Assembly (NCBI RefSeq): GCF_007741475.1
Contig: NZ_CP036261.1
Coordinates: forward strand, 4,341,798 to 4,405,797
Direction: 5' to 3'
Length of the DNA: 64,000 nt
From: Rosistilla ulvae
GTDB taxonomy: Bacteria; Planctomycetota; Planctomycetia; Pirellulales; Pirellulaceae
Below are positions 48,401 to 54,295 of the stretch, piece by piece. The notes beneath the pieces were generated by a model, which saw only the letters and a program-made list of their open reading frames with translations, did not search any database and had not been told where the DNA came from. Within the stretch, counting starts at the first letter, position 1. Every line of letters starts with the position of its first letter. The translations under genes were made by a program, and so were the position numbers.

Positions 48401-49108
48401 GATCCCTTCGTCGATCCCGATTCGGAAACGCCGTTGTTCTACAACGCCCGTCAAACCGATGGATCGCCGCTACCCGAATGGCTCGACTTTGATCCGGCGA
48501 ACCTCTCGTTCCACAGCAACGCGATCCCGGAATCGGGCCAATGGTCGATCACGGTTACCGCAACGGATCGCGGCACCCCGGTTCAATTCAGCAGCACCAC
48601 GTTTGTGTTGCGCGCGATTGCCGATCGGAGCGTTTGGCAAAACCGTTCGGAAGCTGTCGATGTCAATGGCGATGGTAACACGACGCCCGTCGATGCCTTG
48701 ATCGTCCTGAATCACTTGAACTCCGTGGACGATACCGCGCTTTCGGCGCAGCGTGCCGACGGCGAATTCCAGATCGACGTCAACGGCGACCATCAGGTGA
48801 CTCCTATCGATGCCTTGCGCGTCCTCAATTGGTTGAATCAGTCGACCGCGGCTTCCAACGTATTGGTGGCACCGTCGGGAGAGTATCACGGCGACGAAGA
48901 GGAGCATGCAGAATCGGCGAACTTGAACGATGCCGCGTTTGCGAACGCACCAAAGATTGGCTCCCTTGACAGTTTCTCGGTTGCCACAGCGTTTTCCCCA
49001 GTGCACGACGGAGCGAACGTCGACGAAGTCGATGACCAAGACGACCAGCAGGAGAGCAAAGAGGAATACGAGGAACGCGTCGATAAGATTTTCGCCGACG
49101 TTTTCTAG
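36488..49108 (+). CDS. Giant surface protein: beta-helix cassettes, Calx-beta, DUF11, dockerin
   Basis: 4206 residues. The N-terminus RRRLGLLEQLEDRRLLA is the Arg-rich LEDRRLLA-type leader of planctomycete surface proteins. Then come right-handed beta-helix regions rich in NSTVSGN/GGGI repeats. Five cassettes begin SLVVTT...SLREAIAFAN (near residues 387, 827, 1267, 2507 and 2945). The cassettes end with DNGGPTLTHALIAGSPA and TDQRGTGFARI...VDIGAFE, a choice-of-anchor Q-like pattern; the last cassette copy is rearranged. Calx-beta domains lie at about 1681-1795, 3588-3700 and 3706-3825; a DUF11 domain at about 2371-2500. An Ig/cadherin-like domain at 3948-4045 precedes a dockerin at 4048-4118 (DVNGDGNTTPVDALIVLN, DVNGDHQVTPIDALRVLN). 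The end is an acidic tail with EEYEERVDKIFADVF. It is likely an exported adhesin or matrix protein held by a cohesin-like partner. Confidence 0.88.
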   Translation: MLSAKKYIDGFTSRIFEKRKARALRTASRTRRRLGLLEQLEDRRLLALLTPGNVAELIANINTANANGENDTIDLGGQTFTLSQVDNSDSVFGSGANGLPRLLSDGGHRLTIQDGAIVRDQSQGSPQFRLLEVTSGADVQIVNLTLTGGQTVNGGGVLNSGRMNFIGSTVSQNSATLHGGGIFNSGRLTLSDTTLVGNDADLDGGGIESEQGRLSVVNSTLSGNVAGRNGGAIDVLGGTQAIVSQSTIAGNSASGDGAFFINNGSLAIQNTLLSGNTGGDGSIINGGTISGSNNLADDASFPGRIAAVTNFEPTLADNGGPTLTHAILAGSNAIDMGDNALAINPGADAMIGGGDDTPLATDQRGTGFARILFGTVDIGAFEAPEAPSLVVTTDQDVTDNTDGLTSLREAIAFANLTPNTLDEITFGGDGTGGTTNFTDGTADIITLGGTQLGISSDLTITGPGSDLLTVSGDDSSRVFNIADGDHDVTFDSLSIADGRRSSSTDGAGIQNNSHGQILITDTVLTSNVGGSGAAVSSQDGDLTVRDSQFIDNQSAAGGAAITVTHNPNFATAPATHVIIERTTFRENRSTNDVNGGGGVLLNSVNGGQMTAIIADSTFVDNIGAGDAGALWNRIPDIGTLTTIVTNSTFSGNSALRGGAIQNQGTLTLVNSTVVNNDATGGASPDGGGILTTNTNLTLVNSIVAGNTTGGATPDDISGTIDTTNSASNIVGDAGSAGGLTDGTNNNQVSVLITDVIDTTLADNGGPTLTHALIAGSPAINAGDNALATGDGTTGGTQLSTDQRGTGFARILNGTVDIGAFEGFVEAPSLVVTTASDVVDNTDFLTSLREAIAFANLTPDTLDEITFGGDGTGGTTNFTDAIPDVITLGGTQLTISSDITINGPSADLLTVSGDDASRVFNIANGDHDVTFDSLTIADGFTNTVADGAGILNTSSGMIQLLNGAVVDNTSGSDGGGILSSNGTLLIRDSRFAGNSSHAFGGAIRVNAIGISSTLVVERSTFENNTSTLNGSGGIHLNAVNSGSITATISDSTFVGNTASTSPSGLGGAIENRQFGSGSAVTTIINSTFSGNSARRGGAIYNNEGTLTVINSTVVNNDATGGASPGGGGILTTNTNLTLVNSIVAGNTTGGATPDDISGTIDTTNSASNIVGDAGSAGGLTDGTNNNQVSVLITDVIHTTLADNGGPTLTHALIAGSPAINAGDNALATGDGTTGGTQLSTDQRGTGFARILNGTVDIGAFEGFVEAPSLVVTTASDVVDNTDFLTSLREAIAFANLTPDTLDEITFGGDGTGGTTNFTDATPDTITLGGTQLDISSDITISGPGSDLLTVSGNNASRVFDIAGGDHDVTLDSLTIAEGNTGYGDGGGIRNRSTGTVTISDAVVSDSRGQDGAGIYQENGTLHLERTTVRDNKATFGGGMLIDGGNVSLVDSWVASNTAEGHNSAGGGIRVYAGTLTVVGSTISGNRIENVGLPDYGGGMSIRSAGTVVIINSTVSGNRGGAGGGGINSNGSLTMVNSTVTGNTAVNGGGIARGIGTTTIINSIVAGNTATIGTAPDVWGTFVGDANNLIGDTTDSTGFTGSDITAVDVTTVIDTTLADNGGPTPTHALITGSPAIDAGDNDLSTEDGTATGNALTTDQRGTGFDRIVGGTVDIGAFEAATPATADVNLSLSSNVGSEAGETVITVIATADAVVSAEQTVTVNVTGIGITSDDFDQLTATITIAAGSNTGTADFTIENDTLVEPTETATFNLSNPSAGLTLGATTSGTVAITDNDSYDTEVTLVSGVLTIQDINGGTSNDDLTLSYAAGTYTLTDNGGLTINAPIAGATGDGTSTVTFSGTDVTGIVFDTLGGDDTITVDSVQAALSGGFTITGGTGFDRAVVNGTIATTGIGAVNITTSGPIVLNSGSSVTTVNGGITLNANSAGAQTARFIGLDANNALIQTTGTGNIQLLGHGAATDSGTSDLYGVDLRGGTRVRSTATGSSAGMITITGSGGNAASNNFGVRILGSTTNVSSVDGDILITGAGGNGSSLYNHGILASGGRIESTGAGENAASIIITGTGGRGPTEDDGVRINGFQVSSVAGEITITGTGNGEAPDFRASGASIIGGGTATGAITINANSIALQGTTNVQSTAALTIRPRTAGTTIGIGGGTGDLNLDDTELGMLSDGFSSITIGDASSGDIDINTATFHDALNLITGGEVHDLTGADLNMSGGDTVTVDGTVAPGQSPGILSVTGNFAFADNSTYEVEINGNSPGTSYDQIDATGAVSIGSGVALDLGGLAGFVGSRVGGESFKIINRTGGTGTFDGLPEGATISNFFSGDGGRAPLDATITYQGGDGDDVVLTVIHPEADLSVTVDDGQTTAIPGDPVTYTIFVTNDGPYFGSLLSILSTLPASLTGVSVASITPTGGTSGITDNSSGNELDIDVVKMPVSGTLTITVTGTIDPGVTGSLDVTVNVPYPNDPVTGNNTATDTNTIASAETPSLVVTTDADIEDEFDGLTSLREAIAFANSNPDASTITFGGDGTGGTTNFTDAIPDVITLGGTELTISSDITINGPSADLLTVSGDDASRVFNIANGDHDVTFDSLTIADGKTDHLNRDGAGIRSNSHGQISITNAVLSSNAGVESGAVSSLDGDLTVRDSQFIDNQSDGLGAAITVTHNPNFATVPATHVIIERTTFRENRSTNNVTGGGGVVLNSVNGGQMTAIIADSTFVDNIGAGDAGALWNRIPDIGTLTTIVTNSTFSGNSARRGGAIQNLGTLTLVNSTVVNNDATGGASPDGGGILTTNTNLTLVNSIVAGNTTGGATPDDISGTIDTTNSASNIVGDAGSAGGLTDGTNNNQVSVLITDVIDTTLANNGGPTLTHALIAGSPAINAGDNALATGDGTTGGTQLSTDQRGTGFARILNGTVDIGAFEGFVEAPSLVVTTASDVVDNTDFLTSLREAIAFANLTPDTLDEITFGGDGTGGTTNFTDAIPDVITLGGTQLTISSDITINGPSADLLTVSGDDASRVFNIANGDHDVTFDSLTIADGFTNTVADGAGILNTSSGMIQLLNGAVVDNTSGSDGGGILSSNGTLLIRDSRFAGNSSHAFGGAIRVNAIGISSTLVVERSTFENNTSTLNGSGGIHLNAVNSGSITATISDSTFVGNTASTSPSGLGGAIENRQFGSGSAVTTIINSTFSGNSARRGGAIYNNEGTLTVINSTVVNNDATGGASPDGGGILTTNTNLTLVNSIVAGNTTGGATPDDISGTIDTTNSASNIVGDAGSAGGLTDGTNNNQVSVLITDVIDTTLANTGGATPDDISGTIDTTNSASNIVGDAGSAGGLTDGTNNNQVSVLITDVIDTTLANNGGPTLTHALMIDTTNSASNIVGDAGSAGGLTDGTNNNQVSVLITDVIDTTLANNGGPTLTHALIAGSPAINAGDNALATGDGTTGGTQLSTDQRGTGFDRIIGDTVDIGAFESSVPRISVSLANGVDTAFPGELIFYDVDLQGSSEIVDFTVTVNGITYDNLPAGVFSVPVDAPTTPGPFTTTIQVDGNYIDGTTPKTVEEALIVETQILSPAEVNLSLSTNSGAEADETEITVTAMADSTVVGDQWVNLGVSNGAITAGDYSLTDDDPNTSGIQILIPDGQSSGSVTFTVTDDDLVEALETATLTISAPSSGLTLGSTPIQDIQITDNDFATLSIEAAEILEGDSGTTLLEFTVTLDGKLSEGISPGYETVDGSASGGFVTGSDFQPADTHVQFDPSNSATQQKTFTITINGDTDVEQDETFFVDLSPQFGTGGQDIRVVPGKGRATGTILNDDVQTGPQLFFKEVLDERVWLGVNDISPDGIIVFAWGTETGETYLPQYGVTLGIANATLISLAEGGADGTTSGIIPIPFTPEGQAYLFQAFEMAPNPQVTNVLPLNIAGSPVVVMPNNAAPEPVAELPNFTATVGKPFEFDIADDPFVDPDSETPLFYNARQTDGSPLPEWLDFDPANLSFHSNAIPESGQWSITVTATDRGTPVQFSSTTFVLRAIADRSVWQNRSEAVDVNGDGNTTPVDALIVLNHLNSVDDTALSAQRADGEFQIDVNGDHQVTPIDALRVLNWLNQSTAASNVLVAPSGEYHGDEEEHAESANLNDAAFANAPKIGSLDSFSVATAFSPVHDGANVDEVDDQDDQQESKEEYEERVDKIFADVF
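38500..40090 (+). repeat. Long internal repeat of the giant gene, copy 1
   Basis: This ~1.6-kb stretch recurs at about 44851-46441 with an offset of 6351 bp (2117 codons). By eye only scattered single-base differences are present (for example near 38776, 38890 and 39857). An offset divisible by three keeps the frame. Confidence 0.85.
44851..46441 (+). repeat. Long internal repeat of the giant gene, copy 2
   Basis: Near-identical to 38500-40090. The beta-helix block at 45652-46140 matches 39301-39789 without any difference I could see. Near-identity over this length points to recent duplication or gene conversion within the gene. Confidence 0.85.
46277..46800 (+). repeat. Tandem in-frame partial duplications in the giant gene
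   Basis: The segment 46277-46441 is repeated at 46442-46606 (165 bp, 55 codons), and a 162-bp offset copy follows from about 46640. The protein therefore contains NSASNIVGDAGSAGG three times in a row, with joins TTLANTGGATPDD and THALMIDTTNSA that break the cassette pattern. The joins look like recombination or replication slippage, or a misassembly of repeated DNA. Confidence 0.85.
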
Positions 49109-50375
49109 TTCGACCTCCTGGAACCGGTGGCAAACGGGAGACGTCTGGCTTGTTCTCCCGTAACTCTCCCCCACGGAAGCGAAAGACACGCGACCGGTTG
49201 CGATCGAGAAAGGCACAACAAGTCGGGACGCCGGCGGCGGCATCCCATACGGCGTTCCGACATGTTGATTCCCAACGCGTTAAAAAAACGCATCGAGACG
49301 CATGACCTGTATTGGACCTTGGTGCATCCGGATCGACACCGGTCAATGCCGGACGTGCCGTGTCTAAGATGAGGGAAATCCGCTGGCATAACGCCCCGAA
49401 TTCCGCAGACGAATGAACACGAAACCGTCGCAGGGCAGACGGAAATCGCTGCCGCGTCCGAACCTGTCCTGAGGGGCGAAGCTCCGATCCATTGCAATCG
49501 CCCAGGCCAAAGCGTGACGAGCCCCCACGAGCGAAGCGCCGGCTTGGGTTTGGTGCGACAAATAATCGAACGTAGGACCAACGGTCCGGCGATTTTTTCT
49601 TGAACGCTTCGATGCTGACTCCTCTTGAATGCTCCGAACCGATACCACTTGAAACACGATTTCTAATCCGCCGATTGCGTCGGCTAATCACGATCGTTCT
49701 GCCCGCGAATAACGCAAAGTTACGCGAAACAAAGGGGTGCTGAAGGAGGACTGTTTGCCTAACACAGGTCAATGCGAAATGCTGGCAAGTGGAACCAAGT
49801 CCTCCCGACCGGCGCCCAGCGAGAAGCTCCGCTCCAACAGTAACCGTGGCAGATCCTGCGCGTCGAACAACCAAATCGTGTCGCCGTCATCACCGCGACA
49901 AGCCACCATTTCCGCTCTCACTAACTCAGCGGATAAGCATCTGCATTCCACGGGGCCTTTCAACCGTATTTTGTCATGTCATCCAAATGTGGCTGCATCG
50001 AGAATACACGTCTATCCGTCAACAGGATGTCCACGTCCACTGAATGGGCCCCAACGCGGGGAACCACGCATCCGACCGCGAATTGATCATGCTCCAACTC
50101 CTCAACACGGCAGCGGATGCACGATCCGCTGCATCCGGAACCTGCGTTTAACACGACTCGTGACGCTTCCGCGATGTCAACGCTGCGATATCGTTGGATC
50201 GCGTGCTTGGAATCGGATGAACGATTGTTGCCAGCCAGTCCACTAAACGTGCCTGCAACCATGGCATTGTGGGGTTGGGTGACAGCAAAACCGACGTACG
50301 TTCCTTCTCAAACTATCCTAGCGAAGGGGGCCTCTGTGTGCGGGGACGTCTTTCACCGCAATGGTGGTTTTTTTA
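49109..50375. other. Long non-coding stretch after the giant gene
   Basis: About 1.27 kb without a convincing gene on either strand. The only structure noted is an inverted repeat at 49222-49233 / 49250-49261 (11 of 12 complementary), 113 bp after the giant gene, which could help end its transcript although no T-run follows. Confidence 0.5.
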
Positions 50376-50403
50376 TTGACAGCACCAACAGTGCTGGTAC
50401 ACT
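50376..50403 (+). promoter_or_regulatory. Sigma70-type promoter with overlapping palindromic operator
   Basis: TTGACA at 50376-50381 and TACACT at 50398-50403 are separated by 16 bp. Between them ACCAACAGTGCTGGT (50384-50398) is a near-perfect palindrome. It lies about 125 bp upstream of the GntR-type regulator gene, so repression of the regulator's own promoter is a natural inference; the long leader leaves this open. Confidence 0.45.
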
Positions 50404-50527
50404 CCGGGGGCACCTGAGTGCTCCCCAGCGGTGGGGTCCCGCGCGGCGTCGCCACCTGCCGGGGCACATTCTTCCGTAGAGCGATGATCGCAACTTCGGC
50501 TAAGGCTAAGTATTGAGGACGTGTGTC

Positions 50528-51184
50528 GTGCCAATAGAATCATCAACCCAAGCAACTCCAACGAAGGCACGCCGGATATTCCTGGATCTACGTTCGAAGA
50601 TTCTCAGCGGGCAAATGGTTGCCGACACCCGCTTAACCCTACGCCCTATTGCTGGCGAATACGGAACGGGAATTAATGCTGCGTCCGAGGCGATCAAGGC
50701 GTTGGCTGCTGAGGGGTTGGTTCGCTTGGAGGGCAAGTCGGGGGCACGTGTCATCACGCGAGACCTGAATCGCGTCCGCAGCGAAGGGGTGCTACGCATG
50801 GCAATCGAATGTGAAGCGGCCCGGCGATGCGCTGAACGTGTCGACAACGTGCAGCTTTCGGTGTTGCGTGGGCTCGCTGACAAGGTCGACCGGCTGTTTG
50901 CTGCTGGCGATGACCTCAAGGGCTGTCGCAACGCAGACATTGCGTTCCATCGAACCATTGTTGAGTTCTGTGGTGTGCCCGAGCTGTGGCCTTCGTTAAT
51001 GCCATTGCTGGATAGATTGGTGACCTTGGATCAAACCGAAAACCGGACAACCGAAATACCGGGTCAAAAACACATAGAGGTTTATGAGGGGCTGAAGTCC
51101 CGCGATCCAGAACAGGCTGCAATTGCAATGCGCCAACATCTGGAACACTCATTGAGTATGGCCCTCGCATCATTTTACACCTAA
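50528..51184 (+). CDS. GntR-family transcriptional regulator (FCD type)
   Basis: 218 residues from a GTG at 50528 with GAGG nine bases upstream; a TTG at 50513 is the other option. The N-terminal winged helix reads KARRIFLDLRSKILSGQM, then TLRPIAGEYGTGINAASEAIKALAAEGLVRLEGKSGARVI, the GntR pattern. The C-terminal all-helical effector domain (RMAIECEAARRCAERV; ADIAFHRTIVEFCG; EVYEGLKSRDPEQAAIAMRQHLEHSL) fits FCD, with metal-ligand-like Asp and His residues (DIAFH, RQHLEH). Such regulators sense small organic acids or sugars acids; the effector here is unknown. A palindromic operator candidate lies upstream. Confidence 0.88.
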   Translation: MPIESSTQATPTKARRIFLDLRSKILSGQMVADTRLTLRPIAGEYGTGINAASEAIKALAAEGLVRLEGKSGARVITRDLNRVRSEGVLRMAIECEAARRCAERVDNVQLSVLRGLADKVDRLFAAGDDLKGCRNADIAFHRTIVEFCGVPELWPSLMPLLDRLVTLDQTENRTTEIPGQKHIEVYEGLKSRDPEQAAIAMRQHLEHSLSMALASFYT

Positions 51185-51401
51185 GTTGTTGATCGCAATT
51201 CGACGCACTGTCCGCGTCCACGCTGCCACCGCAAAAACTACCAGAATCGCAAGATTCTGGCCCACCAATCCACCCTCCATAAGGTACCGCGAACTGCATC
51301 GCTCGGCGTGTGTTCCCGCTTCGCCAGAGTCAATCGCGCATTGAATCCAATTCATATTTTGTTGCTTCTATTCAGTAATAGCAAATTGAGGAGATTGACG
51401 T

Positions 51402-52394
51402 ATGTATGTTTGCACGAATCGAAAACGAACAGCGTTTACTTTGGTAGAGCTGTTGGTTGTGATTGCGATTATCGGCATTTTGGTTGGGCTGTTGTTGCCC
51501 GCGGTCCAGCAAGCACGCGAGGCGGCGCGGCGCATGCAATGTTCGAACCGTTTGAAACAGACGGCTTTGGCGTTGCACAATTATGAATCGAGCTATGGGC
51601 GAATGCCTCCTGGGTGTGTTGGGACAACGATATTTAGTCAACCTCAATACCCAACCGGGCCCGATTCAGGGAAATTCCACAGTCGCCTTGGTTGGATTAC
51701 ATTGTTGTTGCCCTACATCGAACAGGGGCCAATGGCTGATATGATTGCAAATCACAACCCCAACGGAGAGTTACCGCTTTACTGGAACGGCGCAAGCGGC
51801 GGTATTGAAACACTGTTTTGTCCAAGCGATCCTGGGGCTGGGAAAACAGAGTACCTCCGTGCTGTTGGTCCCGTTGACGTGAGGGAATCGACTTTCAGCA
51901 ACTACGTCGGCTGCCAAGGATCTACGGGAACAATGGTGGGAACGGATGTGACAGGTTCAAGATTAGATGGGATCTTCATTCCAAGACATGGCACCAAGTT
52001 TCGTGATATTACCGATGGCACCTCCAACACGTTGATGCTCAGTGAAATACTGTTGCCTGAGAATAACACCTCCAGTTCCAATATTGGTAACGCTTCCGAT
52101 TGGCGCGGACTTGTCTGGAATGTTTTCGGTCCAACAGTTTTGTTCAGCACACGGAATCCGCCCAACACACGTTCGGCGGACCGAATGGTACGTTGCAGCA
52201 ATCCTCAACGAACGCCATGTGTCGTCACCGGAACCTCCTCGAGCCAATATCTTCATGCTCGGAGTATGCATCCCGGGGGAATCCAGGGTGCGTTGGCGGA
52301 CGGGTCAGTCCGTTTTATTGCCGAAACGATTTCAACGACGACATACCGCCATTTCGGAAGTCGCAACGACGGAAATGTCCTGGAGCCGTTTTAG
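51402..52394 (+). CDS. DUF1559 domain-containing pseudopilin-like protein
   Basis: 330 residues. The N-terminal type II pseudopilin methylation/transmembrane segment is RTAFTLVELLVVIAIIGILV, followed by PAVQQAREAARRMQCSNRLKQ and ALHNYES, the start of DUF1559. The C-terminal HPGGIQGALADGSVRFI is the conserved H-x-G...DGSVRF box. This family is hugely expanded in planctomycetes and is exported by a type II-like or pilus-like pathway; its role is unknown. A strong GAGGAG precedes the ATG. A small lipoprotein gene follows 180 bp downstream, the common arrangement. Confidence 0.93.
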   Translation: MYVCTNRKRTAFTLVELLVVIAIIGILVGLLLPAVQQAREAARRMQCSNRLKQTALALHNYESSYGRMPPGCVGTTIFSQPQYPTGPDSGKFHSRLGWITLLLPYIEQGPMADMIANHNPNGELPLYWNGASGGIETLFCPSDPGAGKTEYLRAVGPVDVRESTFSNYVGCQGSTGTMVGTDVTGSRLDGIFIPRHGTKFRDITDGTSNTLMLSEILLPENNTSSSNIGNASDWRGLVWNVFGPTVLFSTRNPPNTRSADRMVRCSNPQRTPCVVTGTSSSQYLHARSMHPGGIQGALADGSVRFIAETISTTTYRHFGSRNDGNVLEPF

Positions 52395-52575
52395 TAGATG
52401 TTCTTCCCATTGGAAAAACATGAACTGCTAAATGTGGCCCCCCCACACCGTCGGCGTAGCGCCTGCGCGGAGTTTGTTGCAGGCGGCTACTAAACTCGCA
52501 GTGAACGGATTGTGAGTATCGAATATTGAAATGTGTTTCAGTTGAAATTGAGTTGTCTTCTAAGGAAATGTCGCG

Positions 52576-52989
52576 GTGATTAAAAATTGGAAATCGACAA
52601 TGTTATCCGTCATAGCTTTACTGCTTGGGTGTGAACATTCTGAACTCCCTGTCCAGCCTGGGATGACAATCGTAACTGGGACCGTAACCTTTGACCAACA
52701 ACCCTTGGAGTATGGGCAAATTTCCTTTATCCCCAACGACCCAGGTGACCACCATGTACCAGACGGGGAGTTCATCGCAGCGATCGAGTCAGGGCGATTT
52801 GAAATCGAGGTACTTCCGGGTACTCATCGAGTGGAAATTGTCAAAAACGAAGACTTGGACCCCGACGATCCCGGCAATACTCGCCAGGTGATTTCGGAAC
52901 GGTATAACGCCAACAGCGAACTAACCGCAACCGTTGAGATGAATTCGGGCACCGATCTTGCTTTTGCATTGGTGTCAGCGAACGAGTAG
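52576..52989 (+). CDS. Small lipoprotein with carboxypeptidase-regulatory-like fold
   Basis: 137 residues from a GTG at 52576, preceded by AAGGAA. MIKNWKSTMLSVIALLLGC is a lipoprotein signal with Cys19 as the lipidation site. The rest (VTGTVTFDQQPLEYGQISFIPND, ESGRFEIEVLPGTHRVEI) is a beta-sandwich of the type found in small planctomycete lipoproteins encoded after DUF1559 genes. An ATG at 52600 is possible but would shorten the charged part of the signal peptide. Confidence 0.8.
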   Translation: MIKNWKSTMLSVIALLLGCEHSELPVQPGMTIVTGTVTFDQQPLEYGQISFIPNDPGDHHVPDGEFIAAIESGRFEIEVLPGTHRVEIVKNEDLDPDDPGNTRQVISERYNANSELTATVEMNSGTDLAFALVSANE

Positions 52990-53368
52990 CTGGAACTCGA
53001 TTGTCTGCACTACATGTCGACCGATACTTAATACAACGGTTGCGAACCGTTGGTAGGGCACGGCGGATGTAATCCAATCGTCACATCGCTTTCCGCTGTA
53101 TTTTGTGAATCGATTGCGCCGTCTCGCCCCTGGCAGCCGGTTGCTTTATTTTCGATGAACTCGTCCGATATTTTAGGCATCGCGACGGTCGCACGGTCCA
53201 CCAGCGACCGGTGGGACGTTTGGACTCGGCTGCGTGATTCCTGCTCCGCAACAAGGCGGCAGGTTTGGTAGTACACAGGTATCGATTACGAGCCCTGAAG
53301 GACGAGAATTTCGCCTAGGCCTGGCGAAATCGAAATATTGGTTCGGGTAATCCGCATTTATTCGCGCG
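52990..53368. other. Non-coding stretch, nothing recognised
   Basis: About 380 bp between the lipoprotein and the dipeptidase genes, which converge. No repeat, RNA or terminator of clear form is seen. Confidence 0.4.
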
Positions 53369-54223
53369 TTAGATCGATGTCGTCGCACGTTGCGTTGCTG
53401 CGGCGATCTCTTGCTCGATCGCGTCGAGAGGATTCAGGGGACGAAGTGGTTCGTCGTACGGAGTGACTCGATTGGTTTGCGGATCCCAATGAACTGGTCC
53501 GTAGCGAGCGGGAGCGGGGTGACCACTGAGGATGTTTCCCATCGCATCGCCTTGGTTGTAGTGCCAGAACTCGAACGGGAAGTGCATGAAGCCGTGGGCT
53601 TCCATGAGCGCGGTGATCTCCAATCGGTTCTGCAGATCATCGGCTTCGATAAACGGCGACCGCATCGGCGTTCGCTCGCTCATCTCCAGGTAAGGATTGC
53701 CACGCCAGACCTCGCTGCCGTCGTCGCGGCGGAAAACTGAGATATCGACAGCCGATCCCGACATGTGCGTCCCGATTTTCGGAATGTTCGCGATCAAGAC
53801 CGTCGCCCGGCGAAAGACAAGTTCCGTCGGAGGCAGCTGGCCGTCGTTTTCCCAGATGCACTTCTTCAGGATCGCATCAAACAACTCCGGCTTGCGGACC
53901 AACTGACTCTGCATATCCTGCGATCGATAGCCATCTTCGATCTTCAAAATCCAGCCGCGATCGTTCATCGCACGACCGATGTCCATCAGTTTGTTGACCA
54001 ACCCTTCGCGGATGAAAAAGACTCGCTCGAGTTCGCCAGCGATCTTCGATTCAGAGAACTGCATCTCGATACCCGCTCGTTCCGCCGCATCGGGCAGCGA
54101 CGCGAAGCCCTCGCCACATTCGTGAACCTCGAAGGGGATGACCTGTTGGATCAGGTCGTAGCCCAGCTGCATTTGCTGAGCCCAATAGTCACGTCGCGAA
54201 GGGACGGCCGAAATTGTCTTCAA
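53369..54223 (-). CDS. M15-family D-Ala-D-Ala dipeptidase (VanX/DdpX-like)
   Basis: 284 residues. The M15 zinc site is visible: GTHMSGSAVDIS gives His and Asp ligands (the SxHxxGxAxD pattern with Thr for Ser) and EFWHY gives the catalytic Glu and the second His. KIEDGYRSQDMQ supplies the substrate-binding Arg. VanX-type enzymes split D-Ala-D-Ala; in non-resistant bacteria such enzymes recycle peptidoglycan. No signal peptide is obvious, which suits a cytoplasmic dipeptidase. No vanR/S/H/A genes are nearby, so resistance is not implied. The next gene on the same strand ends 72 bp upstream. Confidence 0.85.
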   Translation of the reverse strand: MKTISAVPSRRDYWAQQMQLGYDLIQQVIPFEVHECGEGFASLPDAAERAGIEMQFSESKIAGELERVFFIREGLVNKLMDIGRAMNDRGWILKIEDGYRSQDMQSQLVRKPELFDAILKKCIWENDGQLPPTELVFRRATVLIANIPKIGTHMSGSAVDISVFRRDDGSEVWRGNPYLEMSERTPMRSPFIEADDLQNRLEITALMEAHGFMHFPFEFWHYNQGDAMGNILSGHPAPARYGPVHWDPQTNRVTPYDEPLRPLNPLDAIEQEIAAATQRATTSI

Positions 54224-54295
54224 TGGATCAATCCGTGATGTCGATTTAAGTTGTGGTGTCGTGAATGTTGGTTGTTTAACGGCCAGACGATGGTG

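Noticed and set aside
53369-54223. Vancomycin resistance locus
   Set aside because: Only a VanX-like dipeptidase is present; no vanH, vanA-type ligase or two-component genes lie nearby.
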